DNA from: Cellulosilyticum sp. I15G10I2
GTDB lineage: Bacteria; Bacillota; Clostridia; Lachnospirales; Cellulosilyticaceae
Direction of reading: 5' to 3'
DNA length: 64,000 nt
Assembly: GCF_900095725.1 (NCBI RefSeq)
Contig: NZ_FMMP01000028.1
Location: 186,001-250,000, forward strand
Of the stretch, positions 23,795 to 31,333 are shown piece after piece. The position numbers and the translations under genes are program-made. The notes beneath the pieces were generated by a model that was given only the letters and a program-made list of their open reading frames with translations, was not told the origin of the DNA and made no database searches. Position 1 is the first letter of the stretch; every line of letters starts with the position of its first letter.

Positions 23795-24604
23795 TTAGTC
23801 TTTTATGAATCTCCATCTCATTCCTAATGCGTTTATACAAGTTCCTTCATAATCTTTTATATCTAATATTTCATAGTCATCATCATAAAAGAATATTATT
23901 TCATCCTTTAAGGCAATAGTGGCTGAAAATAAATTAGAACCATAATTATCATTAGCAGGTCGTAGATTCAGTGCTAAAACTCCTTCAAATACAATTTCAA
24001 TCGTTTCTGACCAATCACTATCAAATATCATAGAAACTTGTCTAATATAATCTATTACATTCATTCCTTTATTAGTTTTTCCTGAGCCACTTATATAAGT
24101 TAAACTTCTTAGCACCGAATCATGAAATCCAGAAAATAGGTTCATTAAACTGTTAATATCTTCATCATTCTCGACATAATTCCAGCCATCTAGTTTAGTA
24201 CAAAATTCATCATGATCTCCTCTTAATTCTTCATATGAAACCTTATGTCCTTGCAATAACTTAATTAGCAAGTCCTTTTGTTCAAAAACAAATTCATATC
24301 CTCTATATTCATAAAGACTATTGTATTTGTTACTAACGTTAAATTTATTTCTAAATTTCTTTATATCGGACTCTGTTTTTATAATCCAAGGCTCAGGCAA
24401 TTCATTACAGCTAATTATGTTAACATTAACAGGCAAATGTACTACTTTATTTGCTTTATCTAAATATTCATAGAGACAAAAGTATCGGTCTTTACCTTGA
24501 CCTTGAAGAACTAGATACTTTTCAAAGTATCCTGAATTTATTATTGCATATACTTCAGACACAAAGTAATTATTCGTCTTTTTATCATATACCCTAACTC
24601 TCAT
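23795..24604 (-). CDS. Hypothetical cassette protein, 269 aa
   Basis: I do not recognise the family with confidence. No signal or membrane segment. Two parts are visible: an N-terminal strand-rich region (RVRVYDKKTNNYFVSEVYAI, FEKYLVLQGQGKDRYFCLYE) and a C-terminal region from about 155 (LFSGFHDSVLRSLTYISG, IEIVFEGVLALNLRP, EIIFFYDDDYEILD). A FHDS element followed by beta strands is also seen in some small immunity-like proteins, which is only a hint. Start at 24604 with GGGAGGCAGTAA upstream. Confidence 0.65.
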   Translation of the reverse strand: MRVRVYDKKTNNYFVSEVYAIINSGYFEKYLVLQGQGKDRYFCLYEYLDKANKVVHLPVNVNIISCNELPEPWIIKTESDIKKFRNKFNVSNKYNSLYEYRGYEFVFEQKDLLIKLLQGHKVSYEELRGDHDEFCTKLDGWNYVENDEDINSLMNLFSGFHDSVLRSLTYISGSGKTNKGMNVIDYIRQVSMIFDSDWSETIEIVFEGVLALNLRPANDNYGSNLFSATIALKDEIIFFYDDDYEILDIKDYEGTCINALGMRWRFIKD

Positions 24605-24683
24605 TTACTGCCTCCCATGAATAATTGGTATCAATAACATCTATGCGGCACTCTTTTTATTGAAAAAGCTAATTGATTCTTTC

Positions 24684-24819
24684 GCCTAACGTCCTCGCAC
24701 TTAAGACGTTTCTCAGCCTTAGATGGCTCTTATCTTAGGCTGAGGAATGTGCTTTGGCTTCAACTTCTAAAAAGGAGTGACCCTAATCAGCCAAAGCGAA
24801 CTTGAGTGCATTGTTCTAC
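24684..24819 (-). other. attC site, 136-bp branched type
   Basis: Boxes GCCTAAC and GTTCTAC. The standard fold is intact. The GTTCTAC end is followed by the GC-rich hairpin described at 24816. It belongs to the lipoprotein cassette at 24945-25718. Confidence 0.87.
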
Positions 24820-24872
24820 GAAGTGGGGGCGACCCGCGAAGCCAGAGCTCGGCATGGACGCCGACCCCGTAG
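24816..24872 (+). repeat. GC-rich hairpin element next to attC, copy 2
   Basis: CTACG pairs with CGTAG, and inside it GTGGGGGCG pairs with CGCCGACCCC around GCC-AGAGCTC-GGC. It matches 7731-7787 at most positions, but the adjoining gene is unrelated. Similarity between the two cassettes stops about 50 bp after the hairpin. Confidence 0.7.
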
Positions 24873-24944
24873 ACAATCTCCCTAAAGTTGCTAATGCATA
24901 ATCTATAAAGAATATGAATTGCTTAACTTCAGATTATGCTTATA

Positions 24945-25718
24945 CTATTCGATTGAATCTATCCGATATTCTTGTAAGATTTTATTTTGAGCCACATCAA
25001 CGACAACAAATTTGAAGTAATAATATCCGGCTCCCGGCGAACCATTTTTATTATCATTCAACATAATAATGCAAAATTTATCGTTACTGATTTGCGCAAC
25101 TGTACTCCAATCAGGCAATTTCGGCAAAGATGGGTTTTCTTTAGCTTTTTCAAGATATTTTTGGGCGGCTATGCCATACTCCTCTTGTTTATAATATTCC
25201 ATATCCGAGGGTAGTTTGAAATCATCATCTTTTTTTGTCACCAGTTCAATGCTTTTCTTTTCAAACTCAGCTTTATACCAATCTTTATCAACTATTGGTT
25301 TGTAGTTTATGGATTTTTCAGCAGTGAAAAAAGCCACTAATCCATCAGTAGTAAAAAAGCAGTTTGTAGAAGAAGGCTCCTTAACATCTTTATGCAAGCA
25401 ACTTACATCAAGCGATTGGTCAATAGTATTTTCACTTATATTGTATCTAAAAATGAGTTCTGTTCCAAAATTATAAGTTGCAAAAACATAATCAGGGCCG
25501 GCATAATATATCTGCCATGGATCAGTACCAACAGGTCTTTGCTTCAAAATTACGAAGCCATCTTTAACGTCAATAAACTTCGGTACTTCTGATTCAATGC
25601 TTGCAGTACTTTGACTAGATATAGTTAACTTATTTTGCTCTGCGTTTTCTTTTTGACATCCGACAATAAAAATCGTCATAATAACTATCAATGAAACTAT
25701 GCAAATCGACTTTTTCAT
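24945..25718 (-). CDS. Putative lipoprotein, 257 aa
   Basis: From the ATG at 25718 (GGAGGG eight bases upstream) the N-terminus MKKSICIVSLIVIMTIFIVG ends in a lipobox with Cys21, so the protein is probably bound to the outer membrane face of the cell membrane. The mature part has strand repeats (FVILKQRPVGTDPWQIYYAG, YVFATYNFGTELIFRYNISE) that suggest a beta-propeller-like or sensor fold. No named family. It shares cassette ends with the unrelated gene at 7878-8216. Confidence 0.7.
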   Translation of the reverse strand: MKKSICIVSLIVIMTIFIVGCQKENAEQNKLTISSQSTASIESEVPKFIDVKDGFVILKQRPVGTDPWQIYYAGPDYVFATYNFGTELIFRYNISENTIDQSLDVSCLHKDVKEPSSTNCFFTTDGLVAFFTAEKSINYKPIVDKDWYKAEFEKKSIELVTKKDDDFKLPSDMEYYKQEEYGIAAQKYLEKAKENPSLPKLPDWSTVAQISNDKFCIIMLNDNKNGSPGAGYYYFKFVVVDVAQNKILQEYRIDSIE

Positions 25719-25860
25719 TTGCTTCACCCTCCTGTTCATAATATAAATTTTCTAACTTCACTGTTTAAACTAATGTGCACAATTTAAAACATATGTAGCA
25801 TATCAAAAACTGCAAATGTCTTTCCCCTGATTAACACTTCGAAGGCTATTCTTTCACAAT

Positions 25861-25879
25861 CCATGCCAGGACGGCACGG
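25861..25879 (+). repeat. Hairpin at cassette 5' end, copy 2
   Basis: CCATGCC-AGGAC-GGCACGG is the near copy of the perfect hairpin at 8319-8337. The surrounding 120 bp (about 25785-25904) match 8240-8361 closely. Confidence 0.6.
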
Positions 25880-25897
25880 TCCCCCTGCCCCCATTTC

Positions 25898-26020
25898 GTA
25901 GAACGTCTCCGTGTTCAAGACACCCAAGACACTTAGCCAGACCTGGCTTAGTGTCTTGGGTATGTGCGGTTCTGCTTCGAAGCCTTCATCCACTGCACGA
26001 ACTTGAACACATTGTTATAC
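25898..26020 (-). other. attC site, 123-bp type
   Basis: Boxes GTAGAAC and GTTATAC. Outer stem GTGTTCAAG with CTTGAACAC, hairpin one CCCAAGACAC with GTGTCTTGGG. Sister of the site at 15359. It belongs to the DUF5713 cassette. Confidence 0.86.
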
Positions 26021-26161
26021 GTTGTTGTTGCTGGACCCCTTAAAGATACCAAACATACAAAAAAAGGGAGTCCCTCACTATATTTTAATGTGCAACTACT
26101 CTTATGCATCCATCCTCTGTCATGTTAATTGTCATTTAGAATGTACAATAATTAAAGAAAC

Positions 26162-26485
26162 TTACCATTCTCGTTCTCTTATGGCATCTTCTATGTCAAT
26201 ATTAATATCATAACATTGAAGAACATATTCAACAGAAACACCAATACTATCTCTTGCTACTGTTTCTATCTCACTCTCATTTTCATCAAATTCATCTTCC
26301 AATTCATTAATAGATATAGTCATCTCATCTAGTTTTTCCTGGATTTTATCAATATCTTTTTCCCCAATTTCTAGAAATGATACAACTTTTAATATTTGTT
26401 CTTTCACCTTGTCAACTAAAAAATCAGGGAAATATCCATCATCATACATATCTTTCAGCAAAACATTCTCATCAATTTTGTTCAT
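26162..26485 (-). CDS. DUF5713-family protein
   Basis: 107 residues. The start NENVLLKDMYDDGYFPDFLVDKVKE-like segment (residues 4-27), the middle INELEDEFDENESEIETVAR and the ending DINIDIEDAIREREW match the DUF5713 pattern as I know it. Very acidic, all-helical and soluble. Function unknown; it occurs in many Firmicutes and Bacteroidetes as an isolated gene. Start at 26485 with an AGTGAGGAATTAAA leader. Single gene in its cassette. Confidence 0.75.
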   Translation of the reverse strand: MNKIDENVLLKDMYDDGYFPDFLVDKVKEQILKVVSFLEIGEKDIDKIQEKLDEMTISINELEDEFDENESEIETVARDSIGVSVEYVLQCYDINIDIEDAIREREW

Positions 26486-26666
26486 TTTAATTCCTCACTT
26501 TTAATATAAAATTGAAATCCTCTATATTGTTTGTTTACCTAACAATATCTATTCTCTTCTAATTGTCACTTATATAGCTTTATTATAATATATTATTATT
26601 TAATTTATCATCCTATCTATCAGATTTACGTGAACCCCAAAAGGAATACCGCAAAGCAACAATTGC

Positions 26667-26802
26667 GTATAACGTCCTCGCACTCAAGACGTTCATCAGC
26701 CTTAGATAGCTCTTATCTTAGGCTGATGAATGTGCTTTGGCTTCAGCTGCTAAAAAGAAATCTCCCTAATCAGCCAAAGCGAACTTGAGTGCATTGTTAT
26801 AC
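26667..26802 (-). other. attC site, 136-bp branched type
   Basis: Boxes GTATAAC and GTTATAC. Almost the same as the site at 20492, including the covarying TTCATCAGCC stem. It belongs to the acetyltransferase cassette at 26881-27354. Confidence 0.88.
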
Positions 26803-26880
26803 GTAGTTCCCCCTCAGCCTTTAAACTTATTTTTCTATGTTATTTTATGTTTTTTGCGTCTTACTACATAAATATCTCAA

Positions 26881-27354
26881 CTATAATTCTTTAGTAAAAA
26901 CACTGGTTCTCTGTGCATACTCATCACTTGTTTCTTCAATAAACTTCCAGCCTCTTTTTCTATAATACTCAGAGGTATGTTCAGTTCTTAAGTATAGTTT
27001 TTCATATCCCATACTTTTGCACACTTCTATTACCTTATTAATTAACTTTTCTGCTATTCCAGCTCCTCTAAATGTTTCATCCACATATAAGCCAGCTAGC
27101 CACGGTGTTAATTCAGGTTTCGTTTCTAAGTCATTGTCAAAGATTGATATTACCCCTACACACTTTCCATCCTGTTTAGCAATAAAGCTCATAGGAAACG
27201 TATTTAACTTACGGTTCTTAAACCGATTAATTACATATTCTAAAGTCCTATCAGGTTTTCCATCTCCAAATTCATTAAAAACCCATTTTGCCACTGTCTC
27301 AATATGAATTGGGTTACTTACTATATTTTCGATTTCAAGCATACTCCCTCTCAT
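26881..27354 (-). CDS. GNAT-family N-acetyltransferase
   Basis: 157 residues. The acetyl-CoA loop FRGAGIAEKLINKVIEV is at about 99-115 after LTPWLAGLYVDE, and the ending LYLRTEHTSEYYRKRGWKFI is typical of a GNAT group close to aminoglycoside- and amine-acetylating proteins; the substrate is unknown. The ATG at 27354 has AAGGGGG five bases upstream; the next ATG (27342) is too close to a purine run. A broken second copy of this cassette lies at 2541-2871. Confidence 0.85.
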   Translation of the reverse strand: MRGSMLEIENIVSNPIHIETVAKWVFNEFGDGKPDRTLEYVINRFKNRKLNTFPMSFIAKQDGKCVGVISIFDNDLETKPELTPWLAGLYVDETFRGAGIAEKLINKVIEVCKSMGYEKLYLRTEHTSEYYRKRGWKFIEETSDEYAQRTSVFTKEL

Positions 27355-27528
27355 ATGTCCCCCTTTTATTCCATGTTTTTATAATATTTTCTTGCTACAT
27401 TTATTATTTTTTTAATCACATCGTGTATAATCTACTAAATGAGCAATGCTGAAACATCTAGAAAAACTATGGCTATTTACAATGGTCTTGTGACCCAAAA
27501 GAACAACTCCGAAATGAGGGGGAATTAC

Positions 27529-27657
27529 GTATAACGTCCTCGCACTCAAGACGTTTCTCAACCCTAGATAGCTCTTATCTTGGGCTGAGAAATGTGCTTT
27601 GCTTCTTCAAAGGTATGTCCTCAAACAGGCAAAGCGAGCTTGAGTGCATTGTTAGCT
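27529..27657 (-). other. attC site, 129-bp branched type
   Basis: Boxes GTATAAC and GTTAGCT. The standard fold is intact (right arm GCTTGAGTGC). It belongs to the hypothetical gene cassette at 27724-28293. Confidence 0.87.
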
Positions 27658-27723
27658 AATGTAAAAAACGGAAGTTATCCGATACATAACTTAACTATTA
27701 TTAATAACATAATAACTAGATGA

Positions 27724-28293
27724 TTAAAAAGCAAGACTATATCTTCCAGATTTGTTTACAATAATTTGTTTCTCAACGAGTTCATTTACTAAATTTTGCA
27801 CCTGTAGCTCTCCCCTTTTGCATATGTATCTATCACGATATGGACACTTTATATCATTCTGTACACATTCCGTTTCATGATGCATAAGAACATCTATTGT
27901 GCTTTTCTTATTAATAAGTAAATCAAGTAATAAACACCTCTCCTTATCATCAATCATATAAAACGTTTGTGATATTTTGCCTGCCATTCCAGCCAAAGTT
28001 GTGACAGCTCCCTTAGTTAATGACGCATCTAATAATAACATTACTAATATTATTAGTGATTTCCTGATATTAATGCTGTATTTCGCATCAAGTGATACAT
28101 AGTTCATGAACTCTCCACATCTTATTTTAGGGACTTTTTTCTCAAGCATTATACTCTCTTCAGATTCAAGTATCTCTTTATGTTTTAAAATAAAATCAAA
28201 GGTTTTATCTACAAGCAATCCAGAATTTGTAAAATCCGCTAATTCTCTCATAACATCTATTTTATTACCATTTTGGATACAAATATATTCCAT
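27724..28293 (-). CDS. Hypothetical cassette protein, 189 aa
   Basis: Family not recognised. The ATG at 28293 lies five bases after AAGGAG; a longer frame to 28374 would run into the attC. It is mostly helical, with one hydrophobic run (RKSLIILVMLLLDASLTKGA, about 98-117) that may be buried or membrane-linked. A cysteine cluster, C-x6-C-x6-C in CVQNDIKCPYRDRYICKRGE, precedes a winged-helix-like tail (LQVQNLVNELVEKQIIVNKS), which could be a DNA-binding end with a metal or disulfide element. Function unknown. Confidence 0.6.
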   Translation of the reverse strand: MEYICIQNGNKIDVMRELADFTNSGLLVDKTFDFILKHKEILESEESIMLEKKVPKIRCGEFMNYVSLDAKYSINIRKSLIILVMLLLDASLTKGAVTTLAGMAGKISQTFYMIDDKERCLLLDLLINKKSTIDVLMHHETECVQNDIKCPYRDRYICKRGELQVQNLVNELVEKQIIVNKSGRYSLAF

Positions 28294-28353
28294 ATTTTCT
28301 CCTTTCGATTTTTCACAGTATCTTAATGTTCTCAAAACGTAGCTATTTATGTC

Positions 28354-28488
28354 TGCTGACGTCCTCGCACTCAAGACGTTCCTCAGCCTTAGATAGCTCT
28401 TATCTTAGGTTGAGAAATGTGCTTTGGCTTCAATTGCTAAAAAGATGTGACCCTGATAGCCAAAGTGAACTTGAGTGCACTGTTAGGC
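28354..28488 (-). other. attC site, 135-bp branched type, altered core
   Basis: Boxes TGCTGAC and GTTAGGC: AAC is GAC. The outer stem is intact (GCACTCAAG with CTTGAGTGC). It belongs to the SLATT-like gene, the cassette nearest the attI end. Confidence 0.83.
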
Positions 28489-28507
28489 TGAGTTTATTAG
28501 CATATTT

Positions 28508-28969
28508 TTAAGTCTTTGTCACCTTTGTGTTTTCATATGATGTTCTAACTGTTTCTATTCTTCCATTATGAAATTTCGTTCTAATCTTTGTGAATTCCAT
28601 AAAAAACAATTCAATTGCGTCTAACGAATACTCGTCAAATGCTTTACCTTCTTTATAAAAAGCAATATCCTGTTTCAAATTCGTCAATCTTGAGTAATAA
28701 TCATGTTCCTGAACCGATTTTGAAGCATAATCAAATAATGACTCAATAGAATAAACACCAGTTAAAACAGCCGACAAGATAAAACCAACAGTCTTTCCCC
28801 ATGAAATGTCTTCGACTCCCAATACCATGGTTGTTATTATTCCAATTAGAATAGCTGCAATGCGCCAACATCTAGCTTTTGTACGAGTTTTAACAAATTT
28901 AGGCTTAATGTTTCTTATCTTGTTATCTAACTCTGTTTCTATCATTTTAAGTTTTTCAACTGCTTCCAT
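28508..28969 (-). CDS. SLATT/DUF4231-like two-helix membrane protein
   Basis: 153 residues. Helix, then two membrane segments (about 35-52 and 58-74, IAAILIGIITTMVLGVEDIS and TVGFILSAVLTGVYSIESLF), then a long helical tail with YYSRLTNLKQDIAFYKEG. This order is that of SLATT-domain proteins, which are predicted to form pores as effectors of nucleotide-signalling defence systems. No partner gene sits in this cassette, so the role is inferred. It is the first cassette from attI and is therefore best placed for expression and probably the latest acquired. Confidence 0.65.
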   Translation of the reverse strand: MEAVEKLKMIETELDNKIRNIKPKFVKTRTKARCWRIAAILIGIITTMVLGVEDISWGKTVGFILSAVLTGVYSIESLFDYASKSVQEHDYYSRLTNLKQDIAFYKEGKAFDEYSLDAIELFFMEFTKIRTKFHNGRIETVRTSYENTKVTKT

Positions 28970-29003
28970 ATTTTCATCCCCTAAGTTTATCTTTATAAAT
29001 TTT

Positions 29004-29100
29004 GCCTAACTAAAGTATTATCCCAATTCTTATCGATATACATATCTTAAATAGTGGTATTCCCGACGTTGATGTCGGGAAATTTTGCTATAGTTTAAGT
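29004..29100 (-). other. Putative attI region
   Basis: GCCTAAC at 29004-29010 is the 5' boundary of the first cassette; the plus-strand sequence beyond it (TAAAGTATTATCCCAATTCT) matches no attC arm, as expected for an attI. A perfect hairpin TTCCCGAC-GTTGAT-GTCGGGAA lies at about 29061-29083. It sits 3' of the recombinase relic and may be its terminator or part of the att region. Confidence 0.5.
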
Positions 29101-29139
29101 CTATGTCTATCATTCAAAATACTCCTTTATTTGATAATT

Positions 29140-29335
29140 TATCTAACGGACTCTGTATATTGGAAATATTTTTCTGCGCAGCGTATGAACAGACACTTTA
29201 TTACGAATCTTAGCTAGAGAACAAGCTTTTTCAAATATTTTCTCAATTGATTTAAGGCAAGTTCTGATAAAAGTGTGTATCTATCTTTACGACCTTTTAT
29301 ATAATACCTCCTCCTGCCCTTTTCATAGTTATTTC
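29140..29335 (-). pseudogene. Decayed tyrosine recombinase (possible integron integrase)
   Basis: The minus strand reads RRRYYIKGRKDRYTLLSELA, then LNQLRKYLKKL. After a lost segment and a change of frame it reads SLAKIRNKVSVHTLRR before stop codons. GKGRKDRYTLLSE is the strand pair after box I of XerC/D- and IntI-type enzymes, and VSVHTLR is the start of the HxxR box II. The N-terminal half, the tyrosine box and the segment between are missing. An IntI-specific insertion cannot be checked because that part is deleted. It has the same orientation as the cassettes, unlike most integrons. Confidence 0.75.
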
Positions 29336-29390
29336 AGATATTTTTCTATATATTTTATATTATAACATTTTTTTCTGATAATTTCATAAA

Positions 29391-29440
29391 AAATAAGTAA
29401 ACTGCAAAACCTTAAATATAAGATTTACAGTCTACTTATT
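29391..29440 (-). terminator. Terminator of the M50-like gene
   Basis: On the minus strand AATAAGTAGACTGTAAA pairs with TTTGCAGTTTACTTATT and is followed by TTTTTA. It overlaps the stop codon of the peptidase gene. Confidence 0.75.
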
Positions 29441-30584
29441 ATAAGTCGCCTGAATCGTCTGCGTATGCCATCAGCTCACGCTCTGCAACAATCTCGCTGG
29501 GATGGGGATATTTCTTAGTGATTTTTTCAAAGCTTTCTTTGATTTTAGCAACCTTGGCTTCATCTTTTTCTGCGAGCAGGGCATAAACATATTCAGTGCG
29601 CAACACAGAAGGAAAGTTTTTCATTACCTTCATAAACTTTTTTTGTTGCTTGTCCAGCATATTATTAAGTCTATCCTGTCTGTTTTCTCCAATCAGTTCA
29701 CAATAGATACGATCAACCATCATTAAGTGACGATGTATTCCCACAATACCAGTGTTCATTTGAAGAAGTTTCTCCATAGTTTGTTCAGCTTCTTCAAACT
29801 TCATCTGATCCATCAGACGGTTACAGGCAAATACACCCATTACTGCAGTCACGCTATTTTTCATAGATGCTTCCGAAGGGATTTCAAACCATTCTTCCGG
29901 CATATCTTTTAGGCGGACACCAGCGGCTATCTGCTCGTTAACTTTTAGTTGAATCCAAAAAGAACGTAAAGCCTCTCGATTTTTTCCAAGTGAAAAAGCA
30001 TTATAGCCGTCATTATCCACGGCTCCAAGCCGCATGGGAATACCGTTCATAAGAGCGTAAGCAAATCCTACTACAGCGAGCATCATTAACAAGGTAGATA
30101 ATATACTAACATTCTTCCCAATAAGTGCAAGTGCGGCAAATAGAAGTGCGGATATAATGTTGATAAACGAACCACCCAAATTGTAGAGAGCATAGGGGTA
30201 TTTTCCCTCCTTCATTTCTGGGGGAATCATCAGACATTGCCCACCCGTTCCAGCAATGGATAATCTACGACATTTAATCGTTGTGCCTTCTTTGATCCAC
30301 ATAAAGCTTCCAATACGAAAAGAGGAGAAACCATATCCTGTCATAAGTCCGAAAAGCAGATGCCCAGCTTCGTGGATGATAATCTGTAGAAAAATTGCTA
30401 TATACACTCCACTGAAAAGAAATCCCATTGAAAAAAGCATTTCACCTATAGATTTTTCTGCCCATTCCATAGTCCTCATATATTTAGCGATAAAACTACC
30501 GCACACCGCTCCAATCAGCATGAAAAACAGTATTGGAAGGATCTGTTTGATTATACTCGTTTTCTTATTGTTCGTATCACTCAT
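29439..30584 (-). CDS. M50-family membrane metallopeptidase with C-terminal helical domain
   Basis: 381 residues from the ATG at 30584; the in-frame GTG three codons upstream is part of the GGTGAG ribosome site. Membrane segments lie at about 13-33, 50-70, 130-150 and 160-178. The zinc motif HEAGH is at 71-75 and the second motif region NGIPMRLGAVDNDGYNAF near 181-198 supplies the third ligand (Asp). The last 170 residues are helical, with TPR-like spacing (FEEAEQTMEKLLQM). It should cut substrates in the membrane. It lies outside the array and has its own promoter. Confidence 0.8.
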   Translation of the reverse strand: MSDTNNKKTSIIKQILPILFFMLIGAVCGSFIAKYMRTMEWAEKSIGEMLFSMGFLFSGVYIAIFLQIIIHEAGHLLFGLMTGYGFSSFRIGSFMWIKEGTTIKCRRLSIAGTGGQCLMIPPEMKEGKYPYALYNLGGSFINIISALLFAALALIGKNVSILSTLLMMLAVVGFAYALMNGIPMRLGAVDNDGYNAFSLGKNREALRSFWIQLKVNEQIAAGVRLKDMPEEWFEIPSEASMKNSVTAVMGVFACNRLMDQMKFEEAEQTMEKLLQMNTGIVGIHRHLMMVDRIYCELIGENRQDRLNNMLDKQQKKFMKVMKNFPSVLRTEYVYALLAEKDEAKVAKIKESFEKITKKYPHPSEIVAERELMAYADDSGDL

Positions 30585-30627
30585 AATTCTCACCTTCTAT
30601 TCAACAGTTTCTTTAGATTATAATTAT

Positions 30628-30655
30628 ATTATACTTTTTAAAAAATTTAATGCAA
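30628..30655 (-). promoter_or_regulatory. Sigma-A-type promoter of the M50-like gene
   Basis: On the minus strand TTGCAT, a 16-base spacer and a perfect TATAAT lie about 45 bases upstream of the start codon. Confidence 0.7.
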
Positions 30656-30700
30656 ACCCCCTAGAATAATGCTATACTCCTTTGCAAAAACACTTAAAAC

Positions 30701-30737
30701 AAAAGTGCCGTCTAGATTTTTCCAGAAGGCACTTTTG
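30701..30737 (-). terminator. Bidirectional-looking terminator
   Basis: AAAAGTGCCGTCT and its complement AGAAGGCACTTTTG form a strong stem with A and T tracts on both sides. It ends the rhamnose transcript after rhaM. Confidence 0.8.
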
Positions 30738-30763
30738 CTTTGATATTACTTTTACTGATTCAA

Positions 30764-31093
30764 TTACTTTAAGTAAAATACTTCTCTCATTGGAACGATT
30801 GGATTTGGCTCAGAAAAATCAAAAGAACCTTCTACCATTTTAGAAGTAATGGCATTCCATCTATTGCAGGCTTCACTTTTATCAATATATGCAAAAGCAG
30901 CCTTTACATCATCACATTCAAATACATAGAAAAATTGGTTACCATTTTGAAAAATAGAATAGTTTTTAATCCCTGCTTTTGAATGTGCCTCTAAAATTTC
31001 TGGCCATGCATTTAAATGCATCTCTACGTACTCTTCTAAGCACTCTTCTTTAATCTTCCACGTCCAAGCAAATTTATTACTCATTTCCATCAT
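30764..31093 (-). CDS. rhaM: L-rhamnose mutarotase
   Basis: 109 residues, or 108 from the second ATG at 31090, which is better spaced from GGAGG. The sequence FAWTWKIKEECLEEYVEMHL, NAWPEILEAHSKAGIKNYSI and FYVFECDDVKAAFAYI follows YiiL/RhaM proteins, which interconvert alpha- and beta-L-rhamnopyranose by acid-base catalysis. The conserved Tyr, His and Trp positions are present. Last gene of the rhamnose uptake block, so the sugar is made ready for an isomerase that is not in this window. Confidence 0.9.
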   Translation of the reverse strand: MMEMSNKFAWTWKIKEECLEEYVEMHLNAWPEILEAHSKAGIKNYSIFQNGNQFFYVFECDDVKAAFAYIDKSEACNRWNAITSKMVEGSFDFSEPNPIVPMREVFYLK

Positions 31094-31255
31094 GCTTCCT
31101 CCTTATAATCTATTCTTTACTAATCCCTAAGCCCTACTAAGTTATAATACGAACCTATAGCGATTAAATTATAACACTTGCCTTTAATTAATTATACTTC
31201 AATTCACAATGACTAGCGAGGTCGAATACTATAATTATCCTTCCTCAACTTTAAA

Positions 31256-31288
31256 GAAAAGCCCGCCTCCAAGAGAGACAGGCCATTT
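31256..31288 (-). terminator. Terminator after the sugar-binding protein gene
   Basis: On the minus strand GGCCTGTCTC pairs with GAGGCGGGC and is followed by TTTTC. It lies between the binding protein gene and rhaM, where partial read-through would set their ratio. Confidence 0.7.
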
Positions 31289-31333
31289 CTTTATAATTAA
31301 TCTCATACTGAGACTAACGTTTATGCTGAAATT

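Larger units (their letters stand above)
854..29010 (-). mobile_element. Integron-type gene cassette array (no intact integrase)
   Basis: Thirty-two attC-like sites, each running from an RYYYAAC-like box to a GTTRRRY-like box, recur about every 600-1500 bp and alternate with single small genes. Almost all genes read on the minus strand with the attC directly 3' of the stop codon, which is integron cassette geometry. The last box, GCCTAAC at 29004-29010, has no attC beyond it and marks the attI-proximal end. The array continues leftward out of the window, because the hydrolase gene at 1-821 has no attC of its own here. Only a decayed recombinase fragment (29140-29335) is present, so by itself the array would be classed as a cluster of attC sites lacking an integrase. 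Recognition is by eye, without covariance-model scoring. Confidence 0.9.

Noticed and set aside
854-28488. Repeated 130-bp units resembling a CRISPR array or dispersed REP elements
   Set aside because: Units are far apart, differ in family, have RYYYAAC/GTTRRRY ends and always follow a gene; there are no regular short spacers and no cas genes. The attC reading explains the pattern better.
29061-29083. Perfect hairpin as a riboswitch or attC
   Set aside because: The stem is only 8 bp with a 6-base loop and there are no flanking boxes; a terminator or attI part is more likely.
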